Shown: positions 27,138-35,701 of the stretch, piece after piece
Layout: every line of letters starts with the position of its first letter
Numbering within the stretch: position 1 is the first letter of the stretch
Source: Pseudomonadota bacterium
GTDB lineage: Bacteria > Pseudomonadota > Gammaproteobacteria > Burkholderiales > Burkholderiaceae_E
Assembly: GCA_963204785.1 (NCBI GenBank)
Contig: CAUJHG010000036.1
Location: forward strand, 1 to 64,000
Direction: 5' to 3'
Length of the DNA: 64,000 nt
Position numbers and translations under genes: made by a program
The notes under the pieces: model-generated
What the model saw: the letters and a program-made list of their open reading frames with translations, nothing else
What the model was told of the DNA's origin: nothing
Database searches by the model: none

Positions 27138-27959
27138 TCAGGCGTTGCGGTCGCGCACGGCCAGGCTCTGCGTGGCCCGCCCGACGAAGCCGCTCGCATC
27201 GTAGAGCGCGGATTCCGCCAGGCCCCCGCCATCCGGCCCCAGACAGGTGCGCGCCTCCAGGCATACCCACTCGCCCACCGGCCGGCGCAGCAGGTTGATC
27301 GTGAGGTCGGAGTTGACGAACAGGTAGCGCCGGTAGTCGAGCACCGCGCTCACGCCGTTGCCCGAATCGGCGGCAACCGCGATCCGCTGGTAGGGGCTGG
27401 GCGTCTCCCCCTCGACCAGGGGATGCCGCATGCGGAACCACACGGCACAGGGACCATTCCAGAAATGTCCTTGCGCCAATCGTGTCTCCACCAGATCGGC
27501 ATATCCCAGTTGCTGACCTGCGAAAGGGAAGTTCCCCGGCGGTGAAGCCTCGGGCGTTCGGGGCGCCATCGGCAGAGGATGTCCCGGAAGCTCGACCGGC
27601 AACTCGATCGGGGTCTCGCGCTGCGCGAGCGCGGTGAAGCGCGCCACCTCCTTGTCGCCTGCGAGCAGGTGCGCCGAGAAGTGGCCTGCGTTGCGGCCGA
27701 CGTAATCGGTCATCACCTCGACGGACAGCCTGCCGATCGGCACCGGACGCAGCAGGTTCGCCGTGAGCCGCGCCACGTGCGTGAGCCCGTGGCCGTGCGC
27801 CGAGCGCTCGATCGCACGGCACGCCAGGGCGATCGGCGGCCCGGCGTGCTGGTGGGCGGGATCCCACGGGCCGCGCGTGAGCGCGCTCGCGCGGAACGCC
27901 TGGGCGTCGAGCGCGGTGTAGGCGCATGAGGGAGGGGTCTGGGGTCGGCTCTGGATCAT
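27138..27959 (-). CDS. Acyl-CoA thioesterase family protein (TesB-like, double hotdog)
   Basis: The 273-residue protein resembles the 4HBT_3/TesB-like group. The first hotdog shows RGPWDPAHQHAGPPIALACRAIE and VARLTANLLRPVPIGRLSVE. The second shows LVEGETPSPYQRIAVAADSGNGVSAVLD with the conserved Asp, then INLLRRPVGEWVCLEARTCL. The family hydrolyses acyl-CoA to free acid and CoA. It is the first gene of a two-gene unit with the lipoprotein. The natural substrate is unknown. Confidence 0.85.
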   Translation of the reverse strand: MIQSRPQTPPSCAYTALDAQAFRASALTRGPWDPAHQHAGPPIALACRAIERSAHGHGLTHVARLTANLLRPVPIGRLSVEVMTDYVGRNAGHFSAHLLAGDKEVARFTALAQRETPIELPVELPGHPLPMAPRTPEASPPGNFPFAGQQLGYADLVETRLAQGHFWNGPCAVWFRMRHPLVEGETPSPYQRIAVAADSGNGVSAVLDYRRYLFVNSDLTINLLRRPVGEWVCLEARTCLGPDGGGLAESALYDASGFVGRATQSLAVRDRNA

Positions 27960-28015
27960 GTCTCGAAGCAGGCGATGCCGTCCGGCCGGAATTCCTGACC
28001 TGCGGCGGCGGGGAG

Positions 28016-28036
28016 GGCGAAAGGCGAAAGGCGAAA
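28016..28036. repeat. Three tandem copies of GGCGAAA
   Basis: Three perfect 7-bp units lie in the 271-bp gap upstream of the MORN gene. The gap otherwise shows no ORF or RNA that I can support. Confidence 0.8.
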
Positions 28037-28230
28037 GGGAGGATTGTTTCGGTGTCGGCCCGGAGCGTCAATCCGGACGTCGACGCTTCGACACTCCCCT
28101 TTGGCGGCTCGCCGTCCGCTTCGACGAAGGTCGGTCCGCGCTCGCCTCGGCAGCGAATCGATGCGCGGGTGGTGTCGTCGTCCGAAATCTGCGACGATGA
28201 TCCCACGCCATCGTTCAGCACGGAGACGTC

Positions 28231-29019
28231 ATGGCAGCACGCAGCCGTCCGTCCTTCGGTGCCTGGCTCTGGGCGCTCTGGCTGAGCGCACCGCTGGTCG
28301 CACAGGCACAGGGCTCCACCTGCCAGGAGATCAATCTCCCGCGCGCCGATCACACCGGGCCTGGCACCGTGGTCACCTGGGACTGCGCCCGCTTCGAGGG
28401 CGAATTCGCCAAGGGCAAGCTGCGCAAAGGCAGGATCAGCTACCGCGACGGAGAAGTCCTCGAAGGAACCTTTGGCGACCACGACCGGCTCGAAGGCCAG
28501 GGCAGCCGCAGATTCCGCGACGGAACGATCCAGGAGGGGAACTTCGTGCGCGGGGGCCTGGTGGGCGAGGCGCGGATCACGATGCCCGACGGAAGGCGCT
28601 TCCAGGGCGATACCCTCCACGGGCGGCCCAACGGACACGGCACGCTCACCCATCCCGACGGCAGCGTCGATCGGGGTTTCTTCACGCCCGACGGACAGCC
28701 GATCGGCTTCATCGTGCGCACGATGCCCGACGGCAGCCGGCTTGCGGGGGAGTTCCGCGCAGGCAAGCCCTTCGGTGACGTGGTCACTGCCCGGCCCGAC
28801 GGAAGCGGGGAGATCCGCAGCCACGCCTGGGGAGGCGGGCCTGCGGCGCCGGCGTCCGCGCCGGGATCGGCAGGAAGCCCCCAGACCGGTGCAGGCAGCG
28901 CCACGACCGCCGATGCACCGCTCCCGTCCCCCAGCCCCCAGCCCGCGACGACGCCCACCCAGACCATCGACGAGGTCCAGCGGGCGGTGCGCGGGCTGCG
29001 CGGACTCTTCGGCCGCTGA
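28231..29019 (+). CDS. Secreted MORN-repeat protein
   Basis: The 262-residue protein has a Sec signal peptide (about residues 1-26, cleavage after AQA). It then has a series of MORN-like repeats of the form DG-x-x-x-G-x-F, e.g. YRDGEVLEGTFG, RDGTIQEGNFV, MPDGRRFQGDT, HPDGSVDRGFF and MPDGSRLAGEF. The C-terminal 60 residues are a Pro/Ala/Ser linker ending in a helix, TIDEVQRAVRGLRGLFGR. MORN repeats usually bind lipids or proteins. It is the first gene of a tight cluster: the next gene starts 8 nt later. The function is unknown. Confidence 0.85.
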   Translation: MAARSRPSFGAWLWALWLSAPLVAQAQGSTCQEINLPRADHTGPGTVVTWDCARFEGEFAKGKLRKGRISYRDGEVLEGTFGDHDRLEGQGSRRFRDGTIQEGNFVRGGLVGEARITMPDGRRFQGDTLHGRPNGHGTLTHPDGSVDRGFFTPDGQPIGFIVRTMPDGSRLAGEFRAGKPFGDVVTARPDGSGEIRSHAWGGGPAAPASAPGSAGSPQTGAGSATTADAPLPSPSPQPATTPTQTIDEVQRAVRGLRGLFGR

Positions 29020-29027
29020 GGTATCCG

Positions 29028-29714
29028 ATGCGACGACTCCTGACCGCTCTGCTGCTCGCGTTCGCCGGCACCGGCGCAATGGCCCAGGGCCAGGCCTGCG
29101 GCTGCGAGGACGTGCGCGACCTGCGCAACCGGATCTGCGAGGCACGGGCGGCGATCGCCGAATACGATCGTCAGATCGAACGCATCCAGCGCTACGAGAA
29201 GGACGTGCTGCGCAAGCCGCTGCAGTACACGCCGCAGCTGTACGAGGAGCGGATGCAGCCGTGCGTGCAGGAGGCGATCAACTCGGTGAGCGACTCTGGC
29301 GCACGCAAGGGGACCGCAAGGACGAACAACGCCTGCAACATCGTGTTCGACCAGCAGCCCCCCACCCGCTGCATTGCGGAATCGCTCGGCGCGCACGAAC
29401 GATTCCACCAGCTGGAGTGCATGGAGAGACGGCGCGTGCGCGACGAGCAGTCGCTCTTCGCACCCTTCCTCTCGATGTTCGAGGACACCCGCGCCGGCCA
29501 GTCGATGATCTCGATCGCGCTCGAGGAGAAGGTCGCGTATCGGCGCGAGATCGACCACAACCTCGACCAGCTGCGCAGGCTCGCCTCCTCGTGTCCCCGC
29601 TCGCTGTTCGAGATCGAGCGTCGCGGCAGGCGCGAGTTCACGATCGACTACTGCGCGCCTGCGCGCCCCCGTCCCAAGCCGGAGGAATCCGCCTGCCCGC
29701 AGCCGCGGGGCTAG
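29028..29714 (+). CDS. Secreted protein with HExxH motif, putative zinc peptidase (novel)
   Basis: The 228-residue protein starts with a signal peptide (residues 1-20, GAMAQG). A coiled helical stretch follows, then AHERFHQ at residues 122-128, which fits HExxH. About 40 residues on comes EEKVAYRREI (166-175), matching the position and form of the third-ligand Glu helix of several gluzincin-like families. Ten cysteines suggest disulfides in the periplasm. I do not recognise the family; peptidase activity is inferred from two motifs. It lies between the MORN gene (8-nt gap) and the carboxypeptidase gene (1-nt gap), so all are likely one transcript. Confidence 0.75.
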   Translation: MRRLLTALLLAFAGTGAMAQGQACGCEDVRDLRNRICEARAAIAEYDRQIERIQRYEKDVLRKPLQYTPQLYEERMQPCVQEAINSVSDSGARKGTARTNNACNIVFDQQPPTRCIAESLGAHERFHQLECMERRRVRDEQSLFAPFLSMFEDTRAGQSMISIALEEKVAYRREIDHNLDQLRRLASSCPRSLFEIERRGRREFTIDYCAPARPRPKPEESACPQPRG

Positions 29715-29715
29715 C

Positions 29716-30588
29716 ATGGCAATGCTCGACCGGCGCGCGCTGCGCGCGGGCTCGCTTGGCGCAGTGCTGGCGATGGTCGCGCCATCGGCCGGCCAGGCCA
29801 GCCCGCCTGCGGCTGCGGCCGGCGTGCGCGCGCACGCGGCTGCGCCCGAACGGATTGCGGCGTACGCGCTGCAGGTGCGCGGCAGGCTGGTCGAAGCGTG
29901 GCACGGCGACGCGCCGCGACAACCGGCGAGCCTGGCGAAGCTGGCACTGGCGCTCGCCGTGGCCGCGCAGGACGGTGGAAGGATCGATCCCGAGCGCGTC
30001 GTCAGCGTCAGCCCGCGCGCCGCGGCAATGCCCGCGGCGCGCCTGGGCCTGCGCGCCGGCGAGCGCGTCCGCGCCGCCGACCTGCTGCGCGCGCTGCTCG
30101 TGGCGTCGTCGAACGACGCCTGCATCGCGCTGGCCGAGCAGTTCCCCGGAGGCGTGGCCGGGGCCGTCGCGGCGATGAACCGGCTGGCGGCTTCGCTGGA
30201 CATGCGCTCGACGCGGTTCGCCGACCCCTGCGGCTTCGACCACCCCTCGCAGTCCACCACTGCGCGCGACCTGCTGCGCCTGGCCGACGCATCGCTCGCC
30301 CACCCCGACGTCGCGGCCGCCGCGGCCGAGCGCTCGGTCACGGTGCGCACCCTCGACGCAGGGCGGGCGATCAGCGCGAACAGCTCCAATGCGCTGCTCC
30401 TGCGCCAGGGCTCGGTCAACGGACTGAAGACCGGCCGGACCCGCGGCGCCGGCGCCTGCCTGATCCTGAGCGCGCAGGAGGCGGACGCACGGGTGGTGAT
30501 CGTGCTGCTGGGGGCGCAGGACCGCTGGGAGAGCGCCGAGCGCCTGCTCGAGCGCGGTCTGCACCTGGCGTTCGCCGGGCCGCGCTGA
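29716..30588 (+). CDS. D-alanyl-D-alanine carboxypeptidase-like serine hydrolase (S11)
   Basis: The 290-residue protein has all three penicillin-binding-protein motifs: SLAK at 72-75, SSN at 131-133 and KTG at 238-240. A hydrophobic, Arg-led N-terminal signal precedes them. Class S11 enzymes trim the terminal D-Ala from peptidoglycan stem peptides. It ends soon after the catalytic domain and lacks the C-terminal beta domain and amphipathic anchor of DacA, closer to the PbpG type in length. The start is 1 nt after the HExxH gene stop, so it is translationally coupled in the four-gene envelope cluster. Confidence 0.88.
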   Translation: MAMLDRRALRAGSLGAVLAMVAPSAGQASPPAAAAGVRAHAAAPERIAAYALQVRGRLVEAWHGDAPRQPASLAKLALALAVAAQDGGRIDPERVVSVSPRAAAMPAARLGLRAGERVRAADLLRALLVASSNDACIALAEQFPGGVAGAVAAMNRLAASLDMRSTRFADPCGFDHPSQSTTARDLLRLADASLAHPDVAAAAAERSVTVRTLDAGRAISANSSNALLLRQGSVNGLKTGRTRGAGACLILSAQEADARVVIVLLGAQDRWESAERLLERGLHLAFAGPR

Positions 30589-30597
30589 GCCGCCGGC

Positions 30598-31944
30598 ATG
30601 CGGCGCAGCGCCTGGTGGCTCGTGCTGCTGGCCCTGACGGTGCACGTGCAGACGCTCTGGGGACCGCTCCAGTTCGACGACCACGCAACCCTTGCGGTCG
30701 ATCCCGGCGCGCGATCGATCCCGGCCTGGTGGTCGGGCCTCGCGACGCACGTCAGGCCGCTCACCAAGCTGAGTTTCGCGCTGAGCGCGAGCGCCGGCAG
30801 GCTGATCGGCTCGGAAGCGTTCGCGCACCACCTGGGCAACCTGCTCGTGCACGCGCTCGCGGTCGTCGCGCTGGACCAGATGCTGCGGGCACTGCTGCGC
30901 AGCTGCGTCCCCGGGCTGACGCGCGAGGCGGCAGCACGGGCGGCGTTCGGCGCGGCGGCCCTGTACGCGGTGCACCCGATCGTCACCGAGGCGGTGGCCT
31001 ATCTGAGCGGCCGGTCGATGGCGCTGGGCAGCCTGTTCGTCTTCGCCGGGCTGGACGGCTGGATCCGGGGTCGGCGAGCGCTGGCAGTGGGACTGCTCGC
31101 CGCGGCCGTGCTCGCCAGGGAGACCATGGTCGCCGCGGCGCTCCTCGTGCCGCTCTGGGAGTGGGCGCGCCTGGATCGGCCGGGTCCTGCGTTCTCGGCG
31201 GCACGCCTGCGCACACTGGGCCCGGCGGCGGCCACTGCCGCAGCCCTGCTTGCGCTGGCCGGCGCGTGGCTGGCCTGCACGGACCGCTACGCGGCGCTCC
31301 TCGGCCTGTCGCTGCGGATCGGCGCCGACCGGCTGGGCGCGCCGAGCTTTCTCGTGGCCCTGCGCCACTTCGCGGAACTGATCGTGCTCGCGCGCTATCC
31401 GAACATCGATCCGGACGTGGCCATGACCCTTCCGACGGCTGCGCGGCTCGCCGGCATGGCGCTGCTGGCGAGCCTCGGACTGGCCGCCTGGCGATCGCGG
31501 CGCACCCGTCCGGAGCTGCTGATCGCCCTGCTCTGGGCGTGCGTCTTCATCGCACCGCTGTACGCGGTCCAGTTGCGACACGACGCGATCGCGGAGCGTC
31601 ACTTCCTCCCCGCACTGGCGGCAGCCGCGCTGCTCGCCGGCACGACCGCCGCGCGGGCCGGCCGCACCGGAACCGGCCTGCTCGTCGGCGCCGCGCTGCT
31701 GTGCACGGCCGTGACGCTGACGCGAAACGCCGACTACCGCAGCGAGATCGCCCTCTGGGAGGCGACCGCGCGCGGATCGCCGAACAAGGTCCGCGTCCTG
31801 AACAACCTGGGCGCCGCCTACCTCGACGCGCAGCGCTGGCCGCAGGCCGAGGCGGTGCTGCGCCGGGCGCTTGCGCTGGACCCCGGGCACGCGCTCGCCG
31901 CGGAGAACCTCCTGCAGGCGCGCACGCGCCAGGGACCGCGCTAG
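30598..31944 (+). CDS. Polytopic membrane protein with C-terminal TPR (TMTC/GT-C-like)
   Basis: The 448-residue protein has about ten hydrophobic spans, an early acidic motif LQFDDHATL after TM1 (the position of the GT-C catalytic Asp) and PLTKLSFAL plus ALYAVHPIVTEAVAYLSGR. That last motif is characteristic of the bacterial TMTC-like family. A TPR-type ending follows (NNLGAAYLDAQRWPQAEAVLRRALALDPGHALA). By analogy it could transfer a sugar from a lipid carrier, but this is inference. It starts 9 nt after the carboxypeptidase and closes the cluster; it converges with the flavin oxidoreductase. Confidence 0.8.
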   Translation: MRRSAWWLVLLALTVHVQTLWGPLQFDDHATLAVDPGARSIPAWWSGLATHVRPLTKLSFALSASAGRLIGSEAFAHHLGNLLVHALAVVALDQMLRALLRSCVPGLTREAAARAAFGAAALYAVHPIVTEAVAYLSGRSMALGSLFVFAGLDGWIRGRRALAVGLLAAAVLARETMVAAALLVPLWEWARLDRPGPAFSAARLRTLGPAAATAAALLALAGAWLACTDRYAALLGLSLRIGADRLGAPSFLVALRHFAELIVLARYPNIDPDVAMTLPTAARLAGMALLASLGLAAWRSRRTRPELLIALLWACVFIAPLYAVQLRHDAIAERHFLPALAAAALLAGTTAARAGRTGTGLLVGAALLCTAVTLTRNADYRSEIALWEATARGSPNKVRVLNNLGAAYLDAQRWPQAEAVLRRALALDPGHALAAENLLQARTRQGPR

Positions 31945-31961
31945 CTAGCCCGGCGCCCCGG

Positions 31962-33044
31962 TCAGTCGGCGACGAAGTTCTTCCATCCGGTGGCCATGTA
32001 CTCGACGAAGGCCGGGCCCAGGCCTTGCTGGCGCAGGTACTCGCGCGTCACCGGCCGCGGCACCGAGCGGAAGTCCGGATCGGCGAGCGCGCGCTTCGGG
32101 AAGTCCTGGTGCAGGATCGCGCCGCGGCCGATCAGCACGAAGTCGGCGCCGTGCTCGAGGCACCTGCGCGCGGTGGCTGCATCCATGATCTTGCCCGCCA
32201 CGCCCAGCGGCGTGGCGCCGCGCTCCAGGCCGGTGAACAGGTCGATCAGCGGCCTGCCCTGGTAGACCGGATCCACCGGCTCCTTGAAGCAGTCCCACAG
32301 CGACATGTCGAGGTAGTCGATCTTCCCGGAGGTCATCAGCTGCTGCGCGAAGCCGAGCACGTCGCCGATGTCCATGTCGAAGCGCTCCGGAGACAGCCGC
32401 ACGCCGACCTGGAAGTCCTTGCCGGCGCGCGCGCGGATGCCGTCGATGATCTCCCAGAACACCCGGCTGCGGTTCTCCAGCGAACCTCCGTAGCGATCGC
32501 CGCGCTGGTTGTGCACGGGGTCGAGGAATTCGCACAGCAGGTAGCCGTGGGCGCCGTGCAGCTCGACTCCATCGAAGCCGGCGCGCTCGGCGCGCAGTGA
32601 TGCGAGCACGAAATCCTCCACGAGCTGCTCGACCTCGCCGGTGCTCAGCGCGCGCGCGCCGCTCTCGGCATCGTCCCACGGGGCCACCCGCGGCAGCCCG
32701 CTCAGCCTGGTCTCGGCGCGCACCCCCGAGTGCTGGAGCTGGATCGAGCTGAGGCTGCCCTGCGCGCGGATGCCGCTGGCCAGCCGCTCCAGCCCCGGAA
32801 GGTGCTTGTCCGACCAGCTGCCGAGCTGGCCGGGGAAGCCCTGTCCGCCGGGCTGCACGTGCGAGGCGCAGGTCATCGTCAGGCCGAAGCCGCCGGCAGC
32901 GCGCAGCACGAGCCACTGGTACTCGTCGTCGCCGAGCGTGCCGTCGGCGTTGCTCTGGAAGTTCGTGAGCGGCGCGAGCATGAAGCGGTTCTTCATCGCC
33001 GGTCCGCGCGGCAGGGCGAGGGGATCTGAAAGCAGCCTGTTCAT
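31962..33044 (-). CDS. NADH:flavin oxidoreductase, Old Yellow Enzyme family
   Basis: The 360-residue FMN TIM barrel shows NRFMLAPLTNF near the start, IQLQHSG, then HGAHGYLLCEFLDPVHNQR with DRYGGSLENRSR (the OYE fingerprint). Late come VLIGRGAILH and a C-terminal tail. Such enzymes reduce activated double bonds, e.g. enones or 2,4-dienoyl-CoA; the length of 360 fits classical OYEs, not the larger FadH type. The ATG at 33044 (MNRLLSDPL) is chosen because the track extension to 33359 is antisense to the receptor gene and Arg/Pro-rich. Confidence 0.9.
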   Translation of the reverse strand: MNRLLSDPLALPRGPAMKNRFMLAPLTNFQSNADGTLGDDEYQWLVLRAAGGFGLTMTCASHVQPGGQGFPGQLGSWSDKHLPGLERLASGIRAQGSLSSIQLQHSGVRAETRLSGLPRVAPWDDAESGARALSTGEVEQLVEDFVLASLRAERAGFDGVELHGAHGYLLCEFLDPVHNQRGDRYGGSLENRSRVFWEIIDGIRARAGKDFQVGVRLSPERFDMDIGDVLGFAQQLMTSGKIDYLDMSLWDCFKEPVDPVYQGRPLIDLFTGLERGATPLGVAGKIMDAATARRCLEHGADFVLIGRGAILHQDFPKRALADPDFRSVPRPVTREYLRQQGLGPAFVEYMATGWKNFVAD

Positions 33045-33255
33045 CGGTCGATCGCATCCTGGGTGGTCGGTGGGATGGGGGAATCTACCGCGTTCCGGCC
33101 CGCCAGGCCGGGGCGGGCGGCGGCGCGCCAGTCCATTCCTGCTCCGGACGGCGCGCGCATGGGTGGCCAGCGCTATGCTGTGCGGCTTTCGCACGTGGCC
33201 GCACCGGGAAGTCGCCCGCCGGCCCGTCCCCTTGTGACGACCCATGGAGAAGAAG

Positions 33256-34464
33256 ATGACCGCACTCTCGAGACGCAGCTTCGGGATCTCGATGCTCGGC
33301 GCGCTCGCCGCCCCGGCAGTGTTCGCACAGAAGAAGTACGGCCCCGGCGCCAGCGACAAGGAGATCCTGCTCGGCCAGACCCAGCCCTACTCCGGAGGCG
33401 CATCGAGCTACGGCACCATCGGTCGCGCGGAATCCGCCTACTTCGACATGGTCAACGCCAACGGCGGAATCAACGGGCGCAAGGTGCGCCTGATCAGCCT
33501 GGACGACGGCTACTCGCCGCCCAAGACCGTCGAGATGATCCGCCGGCTGGTGGAGCAGGACGAGGTGATGGCGATCTTCGGGCTGCTCGGCACCCCGGGC
33601 AACTCTTCGGTGGCCCGCTACCTGAACCAGAAGCGGGTGCCGCAGCTGCTGATCTCGAGCGGCGCGAGCAAATGGCTGGACACCAAGACCTACCCGATGA
33701 CCATGACCGCGCTGCCCACCTACGACGCGGAGGCCTCGATCTACGCGAAGTACGCGCTGAAGCAGAATCCGAACGCGCGCATCGGCGTGCTCTACCAGAA
33801 CGACGACCTCGGTCGCGACTACCTGAAGGGCCTGCACCAGGGCCTGGGCGCGGCCGCGAGCAAGCACATCGCCGCCGAAGTCTCCTACGAAGTCACCGAC
33901 CCGACGGTCAACGCCCAGATCCTGCAGCTGCAGTCCTCGGGGGCGGACGTGCTGATCGTGGCCGCGGTGCCGAAGTTCGCGGCGCAGGCGGTGCGCCGGA
34001 TGGGCGAGATCGGCTGGAAGCCGCTGCTGGTGCTGACCAACGTCGCCAACTCGATCGGCACGGTGATCGAGCCCGCGGGGCCGCAGTACGCGGTCGGCGC
34101 GATCAGCGCGGCCTACATGAAGGATCCGACCGACCCGAGCTGGGCGAAGGACGAAGGCATGCTGCGCTGGCACGCCTTCATGGACAAGTACTACCCGAGC
34201 GGCAACAAGAGCGACGTCTACAACGTCACCGGCTACTACATCGCCAGCTTCATGCACCGTCTGCTCGAGCGCTGCGGCGACGAGCTGACCCGCGAGAACC
34301 TGATGCGCATGGCCGAGAGCGTCAAGGACTGGCAGTTCGACTCGCTGGTGCCCGGAATCCGGATCAGCACCTCGCCCACCGACCATGGCACGATCGAGCA
34401 GATGCAGCTGATGCGCTACGACGGCAAGCGCTGGGTGCTGTTCGGCGAGCTGATGCAGTCCTGA
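33256..34464 (+). CDS. ABC transporter substrate-binding protein (LivK/ANF-type receptor)
   Basis: The mature protein is a two-lobe periplasmic receptor of the Leu/Ile/Val family (EILLGQTQPYSGGASSYGTIG and GINGRKVRLISLDDGY). It begins with SRRSFGISMLGALAAPAVFAQ, a signal with a twin-arginine motif. The GGAG inside ATGGAGAAGAAGATG is spaced 6 nt from the ATG at 33256, so I prefer that over 33244. It stands alone; no permease or ATPase gene adjoins, so it must share a transporter encoded elsewhere. In Burkholderiales such orphan receptors often take aromatic or organic acids; ligand unknown. Confidence 0.88.
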   Translation: MTALSRRSFGISMLGALAAPAVFAQKKYGPGASDKEILLGQTQPYSGGASSYGTIGRAESAYFDMVNANGGINGRKVRLISLDDGYSPPKTVEMIRRLVEQDEVMAIFGLLGTPGNSSVARYLNQKRVPQLLISSGASKWLDTKTYPMTMTALPTYDAEASIYAKYALKQNPNARIGVLYQNDDLGRDYLKGLHQGLGAAASKHIAAEVSYEVTDPTVNAQILQLQSSGADVLIVAAVPKFAAQAVRRMGEIGWKPLLVLTNVANSIGTVIEPAGPQYAVGAISAAYMKDPTDPSWAKDEGMLRWHAFMDKYYPSGNKSDVYNVTGYYIASFMHRLLERCGDELTRENLMRMAESVKDWQFDSLVPGIRISTSPTDHGTIEQMQLMRYDGKRWVLFGELMQS

Positions 34465-34475
34465 GCCTGCAGGCT

Positions 34476-34547
34476 GCGCCCGCCGCGGCGGGCGCGCCCC
34501 TGGGCGATCGGCCCCTGCGGGGCAGGGGCGTCCGGGGGCACCCCCGG
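34476..34547. terminator. Three consecutive GC-rich hairpins in a convergent gap
   Basis: GCGCCCGCCG/CGGCGGGCGC (34476-34495) is a perfect 20-bp palindrome, GCCCCTG/CAGGGGC (34511-34529) has a 5-nt loop, and CCGGGGG/CCCCCGG (34532-34547) has a 2-nt loop. They fill the 90-bp gap between the converging receptor genes and probably end both transcripts without T-tracts. Confidence 0.5.
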
Positions 34548-34554
34548 GGTCGGC

Positions 34555-35568
34555 TCACTTGGGCAGCATGTCCAGCGACTCGAGCACCTTGCGCTCGTCG
34601 ACCCACATCCGCTGGGCCAGTGCGTACCAGTCCTCGCCGCTCAGGTAGGCATTCTCGAGGTCGAAGGTCTCGAGATAGCCGCGATACTTCGGGTCGTCCA
34701 GCGCACCCTTGAAGGCGTCGTGGAGGGTCTTCACGACCTTCGGGTCCATGCCCTTGGGCCCCACCAGCCCGATCGGGCTGCGCGCGACGTGATTGATTCC
34801 GACCTCGAGCGCGGTAGGCACGTTGGGCAGGCGCGGCATGCGCTTGGCAGTGAATGCCAGCAGCACCCTGCCCTTGCCCTGCTTCTCCACCTGGGCCCAT
34901 CCGCCGTCGAGGACCGCGTTGATGTGGCCGCCGACGAAGGCTTGCAGCACCTCGGCGCCGCCCTTGAACGGAACGTGGTTGAGGTCGGCGCCGGTCTTCT
35001 GCACCATGCGCATCGTCGCCGCGTGGCCGGTGCTCGCGGCGCCGCTGGTGCCCACGTTGATCTTGCCCGGGTTGGCCTTCGCGTAGGCGATGAAGTCCTC
35101 GTAGGTCTTCCAGGGCGAGGTCTCCGGCACCACCAGCGCGAAGGTGTAGCCGGAGAAGCCCATGATGTAGGTGAGGTCCTTGAGCGGATCGTAGGGGACC
35201 TTCTGCATGTGCGGCACCTTGAACAGCGTCGCGGGGGCGACTGCGATCTGGTAGCCGTCGGGGTTCTTCGACTGCGCGACGATCCCGGAGGCCATCGTGC
35301 CGGCCGCGCCGGGCCGGTTCTCGACCACCACGGGCTGCCCGAGCGCCTTCTCGACCGGGACCGCGAGCGCGCGCAGGATCGCGTCGGTGGCGCTGCCTGG
35401 TGGAAAGGGAACGAGCACCGACACCGGTTTGGTCGGATAGGCGGCCTGCGCGAAGGCAGCGCCGGCGGGGACAGCCCCGATGGCGGCTGTGGCGGCTGCG
35501 CCGCGCAGCAGTTCGCGGCGCGCGGGGCTGTGCGCCGCGGTGCGGCGCAAGGAGGTCGGGCGGGTCAT
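34555..35568 (-). CDS. Bug/TctC family tripartite tricarboxylate receptor
   Basis: The 337-residue periplasmic receptor begins with a signal holding ARRELLRGAA (twin-arginine-like) and cleaves near AFAQA. It then shows the Bug family opening YPTKPVSVLVPFPPGSATDAILR, VVVENRPGAAG and GKINVGTSG. These receptors bind organic acids and related carboxylates for TctAB transporters; the membrane partners are not in the window, as is typical of the many orphan bug genes in Burkholderiales. It lies upstream of a gap of 110 nt behind the acyl-CoA ligase on the same strand going the same way. Confidence 0.9.
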   Translation of the reverse strand: MTRPTSLRRTAAHSPARRELLRGAAATAAIGAVPAGAAFAQAAYPTKPVSVLVPFPPGSATDAILRALAVPVEKALGQPVVVENRPGAAGTMASGIVAQSKNPDGYQIAVAPATLFKVPHMQKVPYDPLKDLTYIMGFSGYTFALVVPETSPWKTYEDFIAYAKANPGKINVGTSGAASTGHAATMRMVQKTGADLNHVPFKGGAEVLQAFVGGHINAVLDGGWAQVEKQGKGRVLLAFTAKRMPRLPNVPTALEVGINHVARSPIGLVGPKGMDPKVVKTLHDAFKGALDDPKYRGYLETFDLENAYLSGEDWYALAQRMWVDERKVLESLDMLPK

Positions 35569-35701
35569 CGGAAGCTCCTTGTGAGGATCGGGTTCGTGTC
35601 GCGCCCGGATTCTAGTCCAGCGGCAGCGGCGCGGACACTGCGGCCTGTCCGGGATCAGGCGCTGGCCTGCGCGCGCCGCCCGGGCCTGCCCTGCGCCCGC
35701 A

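Noticed and set aside
28016-28036. GGCGAAA triplet as start of a CRISPR or larger repeat array
   Set aside because: Only three contiguous 7-bp units with no spacers; simple tandem repeat.
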